Source of the DNA: Vibrio sp. J1-1
GTDB lineage: Bacteria; Pseudomonadota; Gammaproteobacteria; Enterobacterales; Vibrionaceae
Reading direction: 5' to 3'
Assembly: GCF_021728395.1 (NCBI RefSeq)
Contig: NZ_JAKKCM010000007.1
Location: 17,339 to 81,338, forward strand
Length of the DNA stretch: 64,000 nucleotides
Shown: positions 55,297 through 64,000 of the stretch, piece by piece
Position numbering within the stretch: position 1 is the first letter of the stretch
Layout: each line of letters starts with the position of its first letter
The notes under the pieces: generated by a model
Told to the model about the DNA's origin: nothing
Databases searched by the model: none
What the model saw: the letters and a program-made list of their open reading frames with translations, nothing else
Translations under genes and position numbers: made by a program

Positions 55297-55399
55297 GTGG
55301 TAACTGATATTTCTTTGTAGTAACTCACAAATAACCCAAATGGTAAAGTTACCACTACCTAAACCCTTGATAATCATTTACTCACTCACTTAGTGGTAA
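55297..55399. repeat. TTACCAC / GTGGTAA motifs at the right end
   Basis: GTGGTAA at 55297-55303 and 55393-55399 and TTACCAC at 55349-55355 occur in the last 120 bases of the island. They mirror two TTACCAC copies at the left end and may be arm-type recombinase sites. Confidence 0.5.
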
Positions 55400-55416
55400 C
55401 TTTTTGGGGGTTAGTA

Positions 55417-55444
55417 GTGCTCTATCCAGCTGAGCTAAGGGCGC
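55417..55444 (-). pseudogene. argU: 5' part of split host tRNA-Arg(UCU) gene (argU)
   Basis: The minus strand reads GCGCCCTTAGCTCAGCTGGATAGAGCAC, broken here for length as acceptor GCGCCCT, TA, D-arm GCTC-AGCTGGATA-GAGC, then AC. Sequence then enters the island. With 38900-38954 it would rebuild a complete argU. The native promoter (55459-55486) is intact, so this fragment is transcribed but cannot form a tRNA. Confidence 0.9.
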
Positions 55445-55458
55445 GCTACAGGGAAAGG

Positions 55459-55486
55459 ATTATACGAGTTCAAACGGGTAAATCAA
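55459..55486 (-). promoter_or_regulatory. argU promoter, now in front of the island
   Basis: On the minus strand TTGATT (55481-55486), 16 bases, then a perfect TATAAT (55459-55464). It lies 15 bases before the tRNA 5' end. Transcripts would pass the 28-nt fragment and reach the island's intron-containing tRNA about 150 bases on. Confidence 0.8.
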
Positions 55487-55647
55487 CGGCTTTTAGTAAC
55501 ATTCTGATCTGAATGCCTAAAAAAAGGTCACTGAAGCATTAGATGCTCAAAAACACTCTGGAGCAAACGTTTGCGTATGGATGTTAAATAGAAATTCTGC
55601 GACAATGCGCCGCAGATTATCTGCCTTTTAAATTTATAAGGAAAGTC

Positions 55648-56508
55648 ATGACTGCTCAAAATATAGATGGGACCCTTATTTCTCAAACTGTTCGTTCTGA
55701 AGTGGCAGCACGTGTAAAAGCTCGCGTTGAAGCTGGATTACGTGCCCCTGGCCTTGCAGTTGTTCTAGTTGGTGAAGACCCTGCTTCTCAAGTTTACGTA
55801 GGCAGTAAGCGCCGCGCTTGTGAAGAAGTGGGGTTTGTTTCCAAGTCTTTTGACCTTCCTGCATCAACCACTGAAGCAGAATTGCTAACGTTGATCGATG
55901 AGTTAAACAATGACAACGAAATTGATGGTATTTTAGTTCAGCTTCCGCTTCCCGCAGGTATTGATAGCACTCACGTTTTAGAACGTATTCACCCAGAAAA
56001 AGATGTTGATGGTTTCCATCCTTATAACGTAGGTCGTCTTGCTCAGCGAATTCCTAAACTGCGCTCTTGTACGCCAAAAGGCATTATTACCTTACTCGAG
56101 CGATACAATATTAATCTTCGTGGTAAGCACGCGGTTGTTGTCGGCGCTTCAAATATTGTTGGCCGTCCAATGACTCTTGAGCTTCTGCTGGCGGGCTGCA
56201 CAACTACAACCTGTCACCGCTTTACGAAAGACCTAGAGAGCTACGTTCGTCAAGCAGACGTTGTCGTTGTCGCTGTAGGTAAGCCAAACTTCATTCCTGG
56301 TGACTGGATTAAGAAAGGCGCTGTGGTTGTCGATGTGGGTATCAACCGCCTAGACTCTGGTAAATTGGTTGGCGACGTGGAATACGATAAAGCACGTGAA
56401 AGCGCGAGCTTCATTACTCCGGTACCTGGTGGCGTTGGCCCAATGACAGTAGCAAGTCTGATTGAAAACACCATGCTAGCCTGCGAGCAGTTCCATACTG
56501 ACAAGTAA
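55648..56508 (+). CDS. folD: Methylenetetrahydrofolate dehydrogenase / cyclohydrolase
   Basis: 286 aa bifunctional enzyme interconverting 5,10-methylene-THF and 10-formyl-THF with NADP. Signatures: [23 protein letters not shown] (catalytic Lys in the YxGSK segment), [25 protein letters not shown], and the Rossmann segment [13 protein letters not shown], then [18 protein letters not shown]. Beside argU as in E. coli. An AAGGAA ribosome site precedes the start. Confidence 0.97.
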   Translation: MTAQNIDGTLISQTVRSEVAARVKARVEAGLRAPGLAVVLVGEDPASQVYVGSKRRACEEVGFVSKSFDLPASTTEAELLTLIDELNNDNEIDGILVQLPLPAGIDSTHVLERIHPEKDVDGFHPYNVGRLAQRIPKLRSCTPKGIITLLERYNINLRGKHAVVVGASNIVGRPMTLELLLAGCTTTTCHRFTKDLESYVRQADVVVVAVGKPNFIPGDWIKKGAVVVDVGINRLDSGKLVGDVEYDKARESASFITPVPGGVGPMTVASLIENTMLACEQFHTDK

Positions 56509-56530
56509 CGGCAGAATACTAAGTACGACA

Positions 56531-56559
56531 AAGGCTCCTATCGGAGCCTTTTTCTTTTT
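56531..56559 (+). terminator. Terminator of folD, shared with nupC
   Basis: AAGGCTCC / GGAGCCTT stem with a TATC loop followed by TTTCTTTTT. It lies between convergent folD and nupC. Confidence 0.88.
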
Positions 56560-56583
56560 GTTGTAAAAATTCAGTCTTAGTCG

Positions 56584-57783
56584 TTAAAGACTCAAAATCA
56601 CACCGGCAATGGACGCACTCATCAAATTCGCCATCACGCCCGCGACAATCGCGCGGAATCCGTGTTTAGAAACAAAAGCACGTTTTTCTGGTACTAGTGA
56701 ACCTAAACCACCAATGAGCATTGCCATGCTTGAGATGTTTGCAAAGCCACATAGTGCGAACGTCACGATCGCTTGAGAATGTGCACTTAGTTCAGACTTC
56801 ACTTCTGCAAGTTGGATGAAAGCAACGAATTCATTCACTACGATCTTATTACCAATCAGAGAGCCTGCAGTTATCGCCTCTGCCCATGGCACACCTAATA
56901 GCCATGCAACTGGTGCAAACACGTAGCCTAGAACCAACTCAAAACTCAGTGGTGTGCCAATAAGATCACCAAACCAACCCAGAATTCCGTTGAGCAAGGC
57001 AATCACACTGATAAACGCCAATAGTGTGCCACCAACCGCAACAGCGATACGAACACCCGCCATTGCACCATCTGCCAGGGCCTCAACCACATTGGTTGCG
57101 CGTGGAATCTCAACTTGGCTAAGATCAATTTCCTCAGCTTGGTTTGTGTCTTCGGGCATCAGGATTTTAGCCATTAACAATCCAGCAGGCGCAGACATAA
57201 ACGCCGCCGCAATCAAGTAATTTAAGTCCACGCCTAAAGATGCATAGCCTACCAACGTACCACCAGCGACCGAAGCCAATCCGCCAGTCATTACCGCAAA
57301 AAACTGTGAATCCGTCATATGCTTTAGATAAGGCTTCACCATTAATGGCGCTTCAATCGTACCAACAAAGATATTGGCTGTAGCAGATAAAGACTCCGCG
57401 CGACCAATGCCTAACAGCTTTTGGATACCGCCACCAATAAAGTTAATCATTCTTGGCATCACACCAATGTGATAAAGGCCGGCAATCAGTGAGGAGAAGA
57501 AAATGATGATGCCCAAAACATTAATCGCGAAGGTGAAACCGCCTGTCGCCAAATTACCGAACAAAAACGCGATGCCTTCCTGACCATAGTTGATTAAGTT
57601 AGATACAACGCTGCTCACTGAGTTTAGAGCGTCTCGCCCTGCTGGTACATACAGAACCAATAGTGCAAACAATACCTGTAACGCAAAGGCAAGTGAGACG
57701 GTTCTGATCTTTATATTTTTTCTATTTGTAGAAAGTAGCCATGCTACGAAGAGTATGGCTACGATACCAATAAGTGAGTTCAT
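56584..57783 (-). CDS. nupC: Concentrative nucleoside transporter NupC
   Basis: 399 aa, CNT family. It imports nucleosides with a cation. Segments FGNLATGGFTFAINVLGIIIFFSSLIAGLYHIG, VGTIEAPLMVKPYL, MTGGLASVAGGTLVGYA, GSLIGNKIVVNEFVAF and CGFANISSMAMLIGGLGSLVPEKR are typical. A CRP-type site lies upstream at 57993-58008. Confidence 0.93.
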   Translation of the reverse strand: MNSLIGIVAILFVAWLLSTNRKNIKIRTVSLAFALQVLFALLVLYVPAGRDALNSVSSVVSNLINYGQEGIAFLFGNLATGGFTFAINVLGIIIFFSSLIAGLYHIGVMPRMINFIGGGIQKLLGIGRAESLSATANIFVGTIEAPLMVKPYLKHMTDSQFFAVMTGGLASVAGGTLVGYASLGVDLNYLIAAAFMSAPAGLLMAKILMPEDTNQAEEIDLSQVEIPRATNVVEALADGAMAGVRIAVAVGGTLLAFISVIALLNGILGWFGDLIGTPLSFELVLGYVFAPVAWLLGVPWAEAITAGSLIGNKIVVNEFVAFIQLAEVKSELSAHSQAIVTFALCGFANISSMAMLIGGLGSLVPEKRAFVSKHGFRAIVAGVMANLMSASIAGVILSL

Positions 57784-57992
57784 AAATTGAGTCCGACAGA
57801 ATGGAGGTATGAAAGGCGTCGGATTGTATAGCGGACTCAGAATGCTGCAACTTGAGGTTGTTAACAGTGTGAAAAGTTTCAGCGGTCAATATTTACACTA
57901 AACATTAACCCATTGAATTTATTATTGATAAACGTTTGCTTTTTCTTTTTATTTCTATATGGAAAAATTGTTTCTAGATTCGGAAAAATTTT

Positions 57993-58008
57993 TGTGACAA
58001 AAATCACC
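57993..58008. promoter_or_regulatory. CRP-type binding site upstream of nupC
   Basis: TGTGACAAAAATCACC carries the TGTGA-N6-TCAC half-sites of cAMP-CRP. It is about 210 bases before nupC; nupC is CRP-regulated in E. coli. Its distance and closeness to the end of the LysR gene make the target uncertain. Confidence 0.55.
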
Positions 58009-58023
58009 TTATGTATGCGCTCA

Positions 58024-58971
58024 TCATGACTTAGGAATGGAGATATACTGCGCTAATCGTTGATCCCAATGACACGGGTTACCAATCTTCTGTTTTATAA
58101 AGTTGATCACCGCGGATATTTTTTTCGGCATGTGCTGTCGGCTCGGATAAACCGCATAGAAAGGCATCGACTGGCTGGCCTTCCATTCAGGGAGCAATTG
58201 AATTAGCTTCCCAGTTCTGAATTCATCGCCAAGCAAATATGTCGCAAGGTAAGCTATCCCCCACCCTGCAATCGCTGCATCACGAACGGCTTCTGCCAAA
58301 TCTACAGAATAATTACCAGAAACTTTCACGTTGAGTTCCTGATGTTGTTTTGTAAACGCCCAACTGGTGTAATCACGTTCCCAACTTCTGTAAATCAGGC
58401 AGTTGTGTAAAGATAAATCGTTCGGCTCTGTTGGCTTATCGTGTTTAAGCAAGTAATCCGGGGATGCCGCGACAACAAACTGACAATCTGTCAGCCGCTG
58501 GGCAATGTAACCTTCGGGCAAGTGTTCATTGTTGGTTACCCATAAGTCCAAACCTTCAGCTAACATATCCACCTTGTAGTCGAACAAGTGCACTTCAACC
58601 TCAAGCTGAGGGTATAGTTCTCTTAACTCCTGAATCGCAGGGATAATATGTAACGTGCCGAAGGATTGTGATATGCCTAAGCGAACTAACCCAGCCACTT
58701 CATCTCTCTGGCTTTCCATTTCCAGCGTCGCGCTGCTGACAGCCTGAACGACCTGCTCACAATGATGATAAAAGGTTTTGCCCGCTTCAGTCGGAGTAAA
58801 ACTTCGCGTGGTGCGTTGGACCAGCTTGATACCAAGTGAGTTCTCTAATTGGCTAAGTTGTTTACTCACATGGGAGACGGATACGCCGAGGCTTTTTGCT
58901 GCCGCCGTAAAGCTTTTGTGTTTGATCAATGCAGAGAAAATGACCATTTGCGCGGCGCGTTCAGATAACAC
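58024..58971 (-). CDS. LysR-family transcriptional regulator
   Basis: 315 aa. The N-terminal winged helix (about 1-60; FTAAAKSLGVSVSHVSKQLSQLENSLGIKLVQRTTRSFTPTEAG) is standard for LysR. The remainder is the substrate-binding domain typical of the family, with C-terminal YPSRQHMPKKISAVINFIKQK. It is CrgA/AaeR-like in pattern. The target and inducer are unknown; it does not face an adjacent divergent target. Confidence 0.88.
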   Translation of the reverse strand: MLSERAAQMVIFSALIKHKSFTAAAKSLGVSVSHVSKQLSQLENSLGIKLVQRTTRSFTPTEAGKTFYHHCEQVVQAVSSATLEMESQRDEVAGLVRLGISQSFGTLHIIPAIQELRELYPQLEVEVHLFDYKVDMLAEGLDLWVTNNEHLPEGYIAQRLTDCQFVVAASPDYLLKHDKPTEPNDLSLHNCLIYRSWERDYTSWAFTKQHQELNVKVSGNYSVDLAEAVRDAAIAGWGIAYLATYLLGDEFRTGKLIQLLPEWKASQSMPFYAVYPSRQHMPKKISAVINFIKQKIGNPCHWDQRLAQYISIPKS

Positions 58972-59002
58972 GAATTACCTCGATTTAAATGCAGTAAAAA
59001 CT

Positions 59003-59022
59003 AAGGGCTCCGAAGAGCCCTT
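59003..59022 (-). terminator. Terminator of mltB
   Basis: AAGGGCTCTTCGGAGCCCTT hairpin with minus-strand continuation AGTTTTTA, just after the mltB stop. Confidence 0.72.
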
Positions 59023-59038
59023 ATTAACGAAAGTTTAA

Positions 59039-60010
59039 TTAATAGGTGATGCGATCTGCTAAATGGCTGACAGCAAGAGCGAAGTAGTAAGAGCGGTTCC
59101 ACTTCATCAACACATTGTAGTTGTTGTAAACCAGATAAGTCCGACCGCTTTCATCGTCTGGCATAATCAACCACGCTTTGATGTCTTCATCCAGTTTAGG
59201 TAACGGGCTACCATCAAACTTCGTGATGCCTAACTTAGTCCACTCTTGCAGGTACTTACCTTTCTCTTCGGTTCGACCTTCCAAGTGATGGTCAATGCCT
59301 TTCGGGACTTTTACCTGACGTCCCCAAGTGTACTTGTCATCCCAACCAGACTTGCTCAGGTAATTGGCCGTTGAAGCAAACACATCCGCTTCGGTCTGCC
59401 AGATGTCTTTCTTGCCATCGCCATTGCCATCGGCAGCAAAACGCAGGAAGGAGCTTGGCATAAACTGACACTGTCCCATCGCACCAGCCCATGAACCTTT
59501 GAAATTCTCAAGTTCAATATGGCCTTGATCCAGAATTTGAAGTGCAGCCATGGTCTCTTTGCGGAAAAATTCTTCACGGCGACCTTCAAACGCCATGGTA
59601 GAAAGCGCATCGATTACACGGAAATTACCCGTAAACTTACCGAAGTTACTTTCCACGCCCCACAACGCAACAATAAAGCGTGGCTGAACACCAAAGGTAT
59701 CTCCAATGCGTTTAAGTTCAGTGTAGTGCTCTTTGTATAATCCTTTAGCTTGTTTAACCTTCCACTCAGGTACTGCGCGTGGGATGTATTCATCCAGCGT
59801 CAGTTTTTTCTCTGGTTGGTTTCGGTCTGCTTTCACCGCTCGTGGTTTATATTCCACATTAGCGAAAGCGGCGCTGATGACCTGCTCGGAGATGCCTTGA
59901 GCACGCGCTTCTGCACGCAACTTATCTAAGTATTCCTCAAAACCTTCACTACTTGCAAAAGCTGAGGCACACATGCCAACGCTAAGCAGTGAAGCCAGTA
60001 TTTTTTTCAT
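59039..60010 (-). CDS. mltB: Lytic murein transglycosylase B-type
   Basis: 323 aa from the ATG at 60010 with AAGGAGGG 6-13 bases before it. The signal peptide is MKKILASLLSVGMCASAFA; no lipobox is visible, unlike the E. coli lipoprotein, so it is likely soluble. The SLT_2 domain has the catalytic Glu in LWGVESNFGKF (about 117-127), with GAMGQCQFMPSSFLRFAADGNGDG. It cleaves peptidoglycan glycan strands to 1,6-anhydro products. The longer start at 60028 is rejected. Confidence 0.92.
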   Translation of the reverse strand: MKKILASLLSVGMCASAFASSEGFEEYLDKLRAEARAQGISEQVISAAFANVEYKPRAVKADRNQPEKKLTLDEYIPRAVPEWKVKQAKGLYKEHYTELKRIGDTFGVQPRFIVALWGVESNFGKFTGNFRVIDALSTMAFEGRREEFFRKETMAALQILDQGHIELENFKGSWAGAMGQCQFMPSSFLRFAADGNGDGKKDIWQTEADVFASTANYLSKSGWDDKYTWGRQVKVPKGIDHHLEGRTEEKGKYLQEWTKLGITKFDGSPLPKLDEDIKAWLIMPDDESGRTYLVYNNYNVLMKWNRSYYFALAVSHLADRITY

Positions 60011-60054
60011 ATTGCCCTCCTTGAGCAAGGCAGAAGTCTCAGCAAGATATGGAA

Positions 60055-60339
60055 TTACTTCCCGTCTTTTTGCTGAGCTTTTTGTTCTTTATATTTTTCT
60101 AACAGATTTTCCGGTGGCGGTGGAACCTGCAGGAAGAAACCATCGTTAATCAACGAGGCTTTCACTTTCTCGATGTCCACCTGAGCCAATGTACGACCAT
60201 CAAGTTTAATCGTCATGACAGCGATAGGCTTACCGAACATCTGCATCAAGGTGTCAGGAACCTGTGAAAAATCGTCCTTTTTCGGAATGTAGAGATAAGT
60301 ACCTTCTTTTTTAGAGCTTTTATAAATAGAACAAAGCAT
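60055..60339 (-). CDS. ycgL: YcgL family protein
   Basis: 94 aa. Contains [36 protein letters not shown], the YcgL domain of gamma-proteobacteria, a small protein of unknown function. It is divergent from minC and just before mltB on the same strand, as commonly found beside minCDE. Confidence 0.92.
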   Translation of the reverse strand: MLCSIYKSSKKEGTYLYIPKKDDFSQVPDTLMQMFGKPIAVMTIKLDGRTLAQVDIEKVKASLINDGFFLQVPPPPENLLEKYKEQKAQQKDGK

Positions 60340-60536
60340 GACACGCCTTTTATGCTGATTTAGCCGTTTTTATTACGGAATGAGTTGGAAACGTAAAATT
60401 GCCGCAAACTTAATAGCAAATTTGAGATTAATTCACCGAATTGCTTGCTAGAGAACTTGCTGCGTTAAAAGATGAAATATAACATGATAGACCTAGTTTA
60501 AGGCAACGCTCTTTCAACAGAGGCAAGAAGTCCACG

Positions 60537-61199
60537 ATGACCCATTCACCAGACCTTAAAGGTAGCAGCTTTACTTTGTCAGTTTTACATCTTTCTGACA
60601 GCAAGATAGAAAAAACTATCGAATTTTTGCAAGAAAAAGTGTCTCAGGCCCCTTCTTTCTTTGCATCGGCACCTTTGGTTATCAACATATCGAAAGTCGA
60701 AGACGACATTGATTTTCCTGTACTCAAGCAAGGCATTGCCGATGCTGGGTTTATTCCGGTCGGTGTAACGGGCTGTAAAGATAAACGTGTACAAAACCTT
60801 GCTTCTGAAGCTGGCTTCGCCATCATGTCTGCAAGCAAATCGCCAAGCCAGGCACCCGCGAAAATGGCACCGACTAAATTCGTTCGTACACCGGTTCGCT
60901 CTGGTCAGCAAATCTATGCAAAAGATGGGGATTTAGTAGTACTCGCACATGTTAGCGCTGGGGCGGAGGTTATTGCCGATGGTTCTATCCATATTCACGG
61001 AACTTTGCGCGGGCGCGCAATAGCAGGCGCAAGTGGGCAGAATGAAGCGCGGATTATTTGCCACGATTTACAAGCAGAACTAGTATCTATTGCTGGAGAT
61101 TACTGGTTAAGCGATCAAATTGAGAGTGAGTATTGGCAGAAGAAAGTAATGATCAGTAAATCCGAAGAATCATTACATCTCGAAACACTCACGATTTAG
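60537..61199 (+). CDS. minC: Septum site-determining protein MinC
   Basis: 220 aa FtsZ-assembly inhibitor. The N-terminal domain (about 1-105) contacts FtsZ; the C-terminal beta-helix (about 118-215; [47 protein letters not shown]) binds MinD. First gene of minCDE, 17 bases before minD. Confidence 0.95.
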   Translation: MTHSPDLKGSSFTLSVLHLSDSKIEKTIEFLQEKVSQAPSFFASAPLVINISKVEDDIDFPVLKQGIADAGFIPVGVTGCKDKRVQNLASEAGFAIMSASKSPSQAPAKMAPTKFVRTPVRSGQQIYAKDGDLVVLAHVSAGAEVIADGSIHIHGTLRGRAIAGASGQNEARIICHDLQAELVSIAGDYWLSDQIESEYWQKKVMISKSEESLHLETLTI

Positions 61200-61216
61200 T
61201 ATAAAAAGGAAAACAA

Positions 61217-62029
61217 ATGGCACGCATTATTGTAGTAACGTCTGGTAAAGGTGGCGTCGGTAAGACCACTTCAAGCGCAGCCATCGCCTCTGGCTTGGCT
61301 CTAAAAGGCAATAAGACGGCGGTAATCGATTTCGATATCGGTTTACGTAACCTCGATCTTATTATGGGTTGTGAGCGCCGCGTGGTTTATGACTTTGTGA
61401 ACGTCATTAACGGTGAAGCGACACTAAACCAAGCGATGATCAAAGATAAGCGCACTGAAAACTTATTTATTCTCCCTGCATCACAAACGCGCGATAAAGA
61501 CGCACTCACGAAAGATGGCGTACAGCGTGTATTTACCGAATTGGACGAGATGGGTTTTGACTTCATCATCTGCGATTCACCAGCAGGTATCGAGCAAGGT
61601 GCTCTAATGGCGCTGTATTACGCGGATGAAGCCATTGTGACCACCAACCCTGAAGTCTCATCTGTACGAGATTCAGACCGTATTCTGGGTATTCTGGATT
61701 CGAAATCACTACGAGCAGAGCAAGGGTTAGAGCCGGTCAAGCAACACCTTTTGTTGACTCGATACAATCCGATGCGCGTAAACCAAGGTGAAATGCTGAG
61801 TGTTGAGGACGTTGAGGAGATCCTTCATATCCCGCTACTGGGTGTGATTCCTGAAAGCCAAGCGGTGCTTAACGCATCAAACAAAGGTGTGCCGGTAACG
61901 TTTGATGAAGAGACAGATGCGGGCATGGCTTACTCTGATACCGTAGACCGCTTACTGGGTAATAAAGTAGATTTTCGTTTCCTTACAGAGGAGAAGAAAG
62001 GACTCTTTAAACGACTGTTCGGAGGCTAG
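61217..62029 (+). CDS. minD: Septum site-determining ATPase MinD
   Basis: 270 aa, deviant Walker [12 protein letters not shown] (about 9-19), switch [17 protein letters not shown] and [16 protein letters not shown], and a C-terminal amphipathic membrane helix ([11 protein letters not shown]). It recruits MinC to the membrane and oscillates with MinE. Confidence 0.97.
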   Translation: MARIIVVTSGKGGVGKTTSSAAIASGLALKGNKTAVIDFDIGLRNLDLIMGCERRVVYDFVNVINGEATLNQAMIKDKRTENLFILPASQTRDKDALTKDGVQRVFTELDEMGFDFIICDSPAGIEQGALMALYYADEAIVTTNPEVSSVRDSDRILGILDSKSLRAEQGLEPVKQHLLLTRYNPMRVNQGEMLSVEDVEEILHIPLLGVIPESQAVLNASNKGVPVTFDEETDAGMAYSDTVDRLLGNKVDFRFLTEEKKGLFKRLFGG

Positions 62030-62031
62030 AC

Positions 62032-62295
62032 ATGTCACTATTAGAATTTTTCCGCCCACAGAAGAAAAAATCCGCAAGCCTAGCCAAAGAGCGTTTGCAA
62101 ATTATCGTAGCAGAACGCCGCAGCCAAGATGATCCGGCACCGTCTTACCTGCCTCAGTTAAAAGAAGATATTCTGAAGGTGATCGGCAAATACGTAGACA
62201 TTGACCCGAACATGGTCGATTTAACGTTTGAGCATAAAGATGATGATATCTCGGTGCTAGAGTTGAATGTAAAGCTACCTGACGACGAGAAGTAA
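62032..62295 (+). CDS. minE: Cell division topological factor MinE
   Basis: 87 aa, the normal length. The N-terminal membrane-targeting and anti-MinCD helix ([30 protein letters not shown]) precedes the dimerisation domain. It stimulates MinD ATPase. Starts 3 bases after minD and ends the operon. Confidence 0.97.
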   Translation: MSLLEFFRPQKKKSASLAKERLQIIVAERRSQDDPAPSYLPQLKEDILKVIGKYVDIDPNMVDLTFEHKDDDISVLELNVKLPDDEK

Positions 62296-62314
62296 TTCGA
62301 CATTACAAGTGGCA

Positions 62315-62348
62315 TAAAAAAGGTTGGCGATATTGCCAACCTTTTTTG
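62315..62348. terminator. Bidirectional terminator between minE and rnd
   Basis: AAAAAAGGTTGGC / GCCAACCTTTTTT is a strong hairpin with flanking A and T runs, between two convergent genes. Confidence 0.92.
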
Positions 62349-62351
62349 CGA

Positions 62352-63467
62352 TTATCTCAGCGCTTTATTCATTTTCTCGCCGATAAGTTCTAGACGCCAG
62401 TTTTGCATCACGTCAGGCAATCTTGCCGGATCACGATCCTTTTTCCATACCCAACTAAGCAACTGATTGATTTGCTTTTTAGAGGCGAGAAACTCGGTCG
62501 CTAAGCCAGATTTCTGTGATGCACTTTTCACAATATCTTTCATGTTCTTGAAGACCTGCTTATAGCCTGGGTAGTCCATAAGACGTTCAATTTTCTCAGG
62601 GTATTCATCCGCAGGTGTCTGCTTGGCTTTTTTAACGATGTCAGCAATCTTAGCCCCGTGACGGTTAACCGCACGGATATCAATGTCTTCCGCTTCCATT
62701 TTCTTAAAGCTTGTTAGGCCAAGTCGGGCAACCGTTAATAAGTCCCCTTCTTTGAAAACAAAGTTCAGAGCGAGGTCACGTTTGATTGCCTGACGGTAAC
62801 GCCAAGTGGCCAGAGGCTTTAAGATAGCTAACTCTGACGGTTTCAGTTGCCATGCACCTTTGATATCAAGATAAGCATTTTCTTCGTTCACTTCACGAAT
62901 TCGCTTCGAAACCAGCAAATCGCTCTCCTGCTGCACCGCATGCCACCAGCCCGCTTCCGTTACTTTATCGAGCAAGATTTCGTAAAGCGGCAGCAAGTAG
63001 TGTACGTCAGCCGCAGCATAATCAAGTTGCTTTTGCGTCAGCGGACGAGCCATCCAGTCTGTGCGAGACTCACTCTTATCCAGTTCAACACCCAGATATT
63101 CTTCCACTAGCGTTGCAAAACCTGTTGATAGCCCATGTCCAAGAAACGCAGCCATAAGCTGGGTATCGACCATCGGAAATGGCGTGCAACCAAACGCATT
63201 TTGGAACACTTCGAGATCTTCACCACATGCATGCAGGACTTTTAATACCGAGGTATCTTTCAAAAGTTCAACAAAGGGTGACATGTCCGTCAATTCTGTC
63301 GGATCGATTAAGGAAAGGTTATTGCCGTCGAAAAGCTGAATCAAACCTAGCTGTGGATAGAAAGTTCTGATCCGTACAAATTCCGTATCCAACATAACGA
63401 CATCTGCGTCTCTGGCTTGAGCGCAAACTTGTTCTAGGTCTTTGTTTTTAATAATAATCTTATAATT
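62352..63467 (-). CDS. rnd: Ribonuclease D
   Basis: 371 aa from a GTG at 63467 (VNYKIIIKNKDLEQ), preceded by GAGAAG; this matches the E. coli start MNYQM and length. DEDD exonuclease motifs: VVMLDTEFVR (ExoI, Asp-Glu), HACGEDLEVFQNAFG (ExoII), and LDYAAADVHYLLPLYEIL (ExoIII). HRDC domains follow. It trims tRNA and other RNA 3' ends. A longer start at 63518 would run into the fadD terminator and is rejected. Confidence 0.93.
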   Translation of the reverse strand, partial: NYKIIIKNKDLEQVCAQARDADVVMLDTEFVRIRTFYPQLGLIQLFDGNNLSLIDPTELTDMSPFVELLKDTSVLKVLHACGEDLEVFQNAFGCTPFPMVDTQLMAAFLGHGLSTGFATLVEEYLGVELDKSESRTDWMARPLTQKQLDYAAADVHYLLPLYEILLDKVTEAGWWHAVQQESDLLVSKRIREVNEENAYLDIKGAWQLKPSELAILKPLATWRYRQAIKRDLALNFVFKEGDLLTVARLGLTSFKKMEAEDIDIRAVNRHGAKIADIVKKAKQTPADEYPEKIERLMDYPGYKQVFKNMKDIVKSASQKSGLATEFLASKKQINQLLSWVWKKDRDPARLPDVMQNWRLELIGEKMNKALR

Positions 63468-63484
63468 CACATGCTTCTCGCTAT

Positions 63485-63510
63485 AAAAAATGCCAGCAAA
63501 ACGCTGGCAT
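63485..63510 (-). terminator. Terminator of fadD
   Basis: ATGCCAGC / GCTGGCAT stem with a GTTTT-type loop followed on the minus strand by TTTTTTA. Confidence 0.88.
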
Positions 63511-63549
63511 TCTATCATTTTTTAATTCCGGCGACTTCACGAAATCGAT

Positions 63550-64000
63550 TTATGCGCTCTTCTTCGCGAGCTCCGCATCGTTTTCTTCACGAAGAACACG
63601 ACGTAGAATCTTACCCACATTAGTCTTCGGTAGTTCTTCACGGAACTCAACCAGTTTTGGCACTTTGTATCCCGTTAGATGTTCTCGGCAGTGAGATATC
63701 ACTTCATCTTTGGTTAAGCTTGGATCACGTTTAACAACATAGATTTTCACTAGTTCACCAGAGACATCGTTAGGCTGACCAATCGCCGCAACTTCCAGAA
63801 CTTTACCGTGCAACGCAACCACATCTTCGATTTCGTTCGGGTAAACGTTAAAGCCAGAGACCAAAATCATATCTTTTTTGCGGTCGACAATATGCAAGAA
63901 GCCTTCGTCGTCAAACTTAACAATATCACCAGTTGATAACCAGCCTTCTTGGTTAATGGTGTCTTTGCTTACTTCCGGACGCTGCCAGTAACCTTGCATC
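63550..64000 (-). CDS. fadD: Long-chain fatty acid-CoA ligase, C-terminal part only
   Basis: Only the last 149 residues are in the window; the gene continues beyond 64000. Visible are [56 protein letters not shown] (the ANL hinge region) and the catalytic C-terminal Lys in [17 protein letters not shown]. It activates fatty acids for beta-oxidation. Beside rnd as in E. coli. Confidence 0.93.
   Translation of the reverse strand, partial: MQGYWQRPEVSKDTINQEGWLSTGDIVKFDDEGFLHIVDRKKDMILVSGFNVYPNEIEDVVALHGKVLEVAAIGQPNDVSGELVKIYVVKRDPSLTKDEVISHCREHLTGYKVPKLVEFREELPKTNVGKILRRVLREENDAELAKKSA

Larger units (their letters stand above)
38955..55416. mobile_element. Genomic island in argU with a gamma-mobile-trio-like recombination module
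   Basis: About 16.5 kb lies between the two halves of argU. It is visibly more AT-rich than its flanks, with many unrecognised genes, long non-coding gaps and decayed fragments. The left end encodes three adjacent genes (39127-44421) matching GmtY, GmtZ and GmtX as I recall that family. The right end carries a replacement intron-bearing tRNA-Arg. The boundary core is the 6-bp GTGCTC at 38949-38954 and 55417-55422, with TTACCAC/GTGGTAA motifs just inside both ends. Cargo resembles anti-phage defence content, but no cargo gene is an exact match to a defence system I can name. Confidence 0.88.

Noticed and set aside
55266-55416. Possible separate promoter for the island tRNA
   Set aside because: Only weak -35/-10-like sequences were found; the intact argU promoter at 55459-55486 explains transcription better.
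38955-55416. Integrative conjugative element, prophage or CRISPR locus
   Set aside because: No transfer, relaxase, capsid, tail, terminase or replication genes, and no spaced direct-repeat array, are visible in the island.
63468-63518. Longer start for rnd
   Set aside because: Would place the start within the fadD terminator hairpin; the GTG at 63467 matches the family start.

Overview
The window looks like chromosome 1 of a marine Vibrio, most likely of the Harveyi clade. This rests on conserved gene order (menFDHBCE; tig-clpP-clpX-lon-hupB-ppiD-comEA; minCDE-rnd-fadD; argU beside folD) and on gene content such as a rhombosortase, a DctBD/TRAP locus and SelO. It was read by eye without database searches, so family names come from motif recognition.

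Layout. 1-0.5 kb: tandem tRNA-Tyr genes. 0.9-5.9 kb: a Tim44-like membrane protein, a TetR regulator with a lysophospholipid flippase-acyltransferase fusion, a YeiH-type permease and tiny membrane ORFs. 6-13.2 kb: complete menaquinone operon on the minus strand. 13.4-17.8 kb: alaA, yfbR, a dNTP triphosphohydrolase, tapT and a rhombosortase. 17.9-26.8 kb: the protein quality-control block comEA-ppiD-hupB-lon-clpX-clpP-tig. 27.3-33.9 kb: C4-dicarboxylate sensing and uptake, with dctBD facing away from dctPQM, which carries a sigma-54 promoter. 34-38.7 kb: a transporter-ATPase remnant, selO, a DEAD-box helicase and a CNNM/CorC-type protein.

38.95-55.42 kb is a ~16.5 kb genomic island, visibly AT-richer and with unrecognised cargo. 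It is inserted inside argU, the tRNA-Arg(UCU) gene. The 3' part of the host tRNA lies at the left end and the 5' part at the right end, and they share only a 6-bp core, GTGCTC. The left end carries a three-gene recombination module (two tyrosine recombinases plus a third protein) matching what I recall as the gamma-mobile-trio (GmtY, GmtZ, GmtX), a class reported to carry anti-phage cargo. The cargo includes an ATPase-nuclease fusion, a coiled-coil membrane protein, a zinc-ribbon DUF4145-like protein, a HAD protein and a divergent pair of ParB/DndB-like proteins.

The most striking feature is at the right end. The island carries its own tRNA-Arg(UCU), interrupted between anticodon bases 34 and 35 by a 280-nt group I intron with recognisable P, Q, R and S core elements. 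The island therefore destroys the host argU yet appears to supply a self-splicing replacement immediately downstream of the still intact argU promoter.

55.6-64 kb returns to core genome: folD, nupC, a LysR regulator, mltB, ycgL, minCDE, rnd and the 3' part of fadD, which runs off the window.
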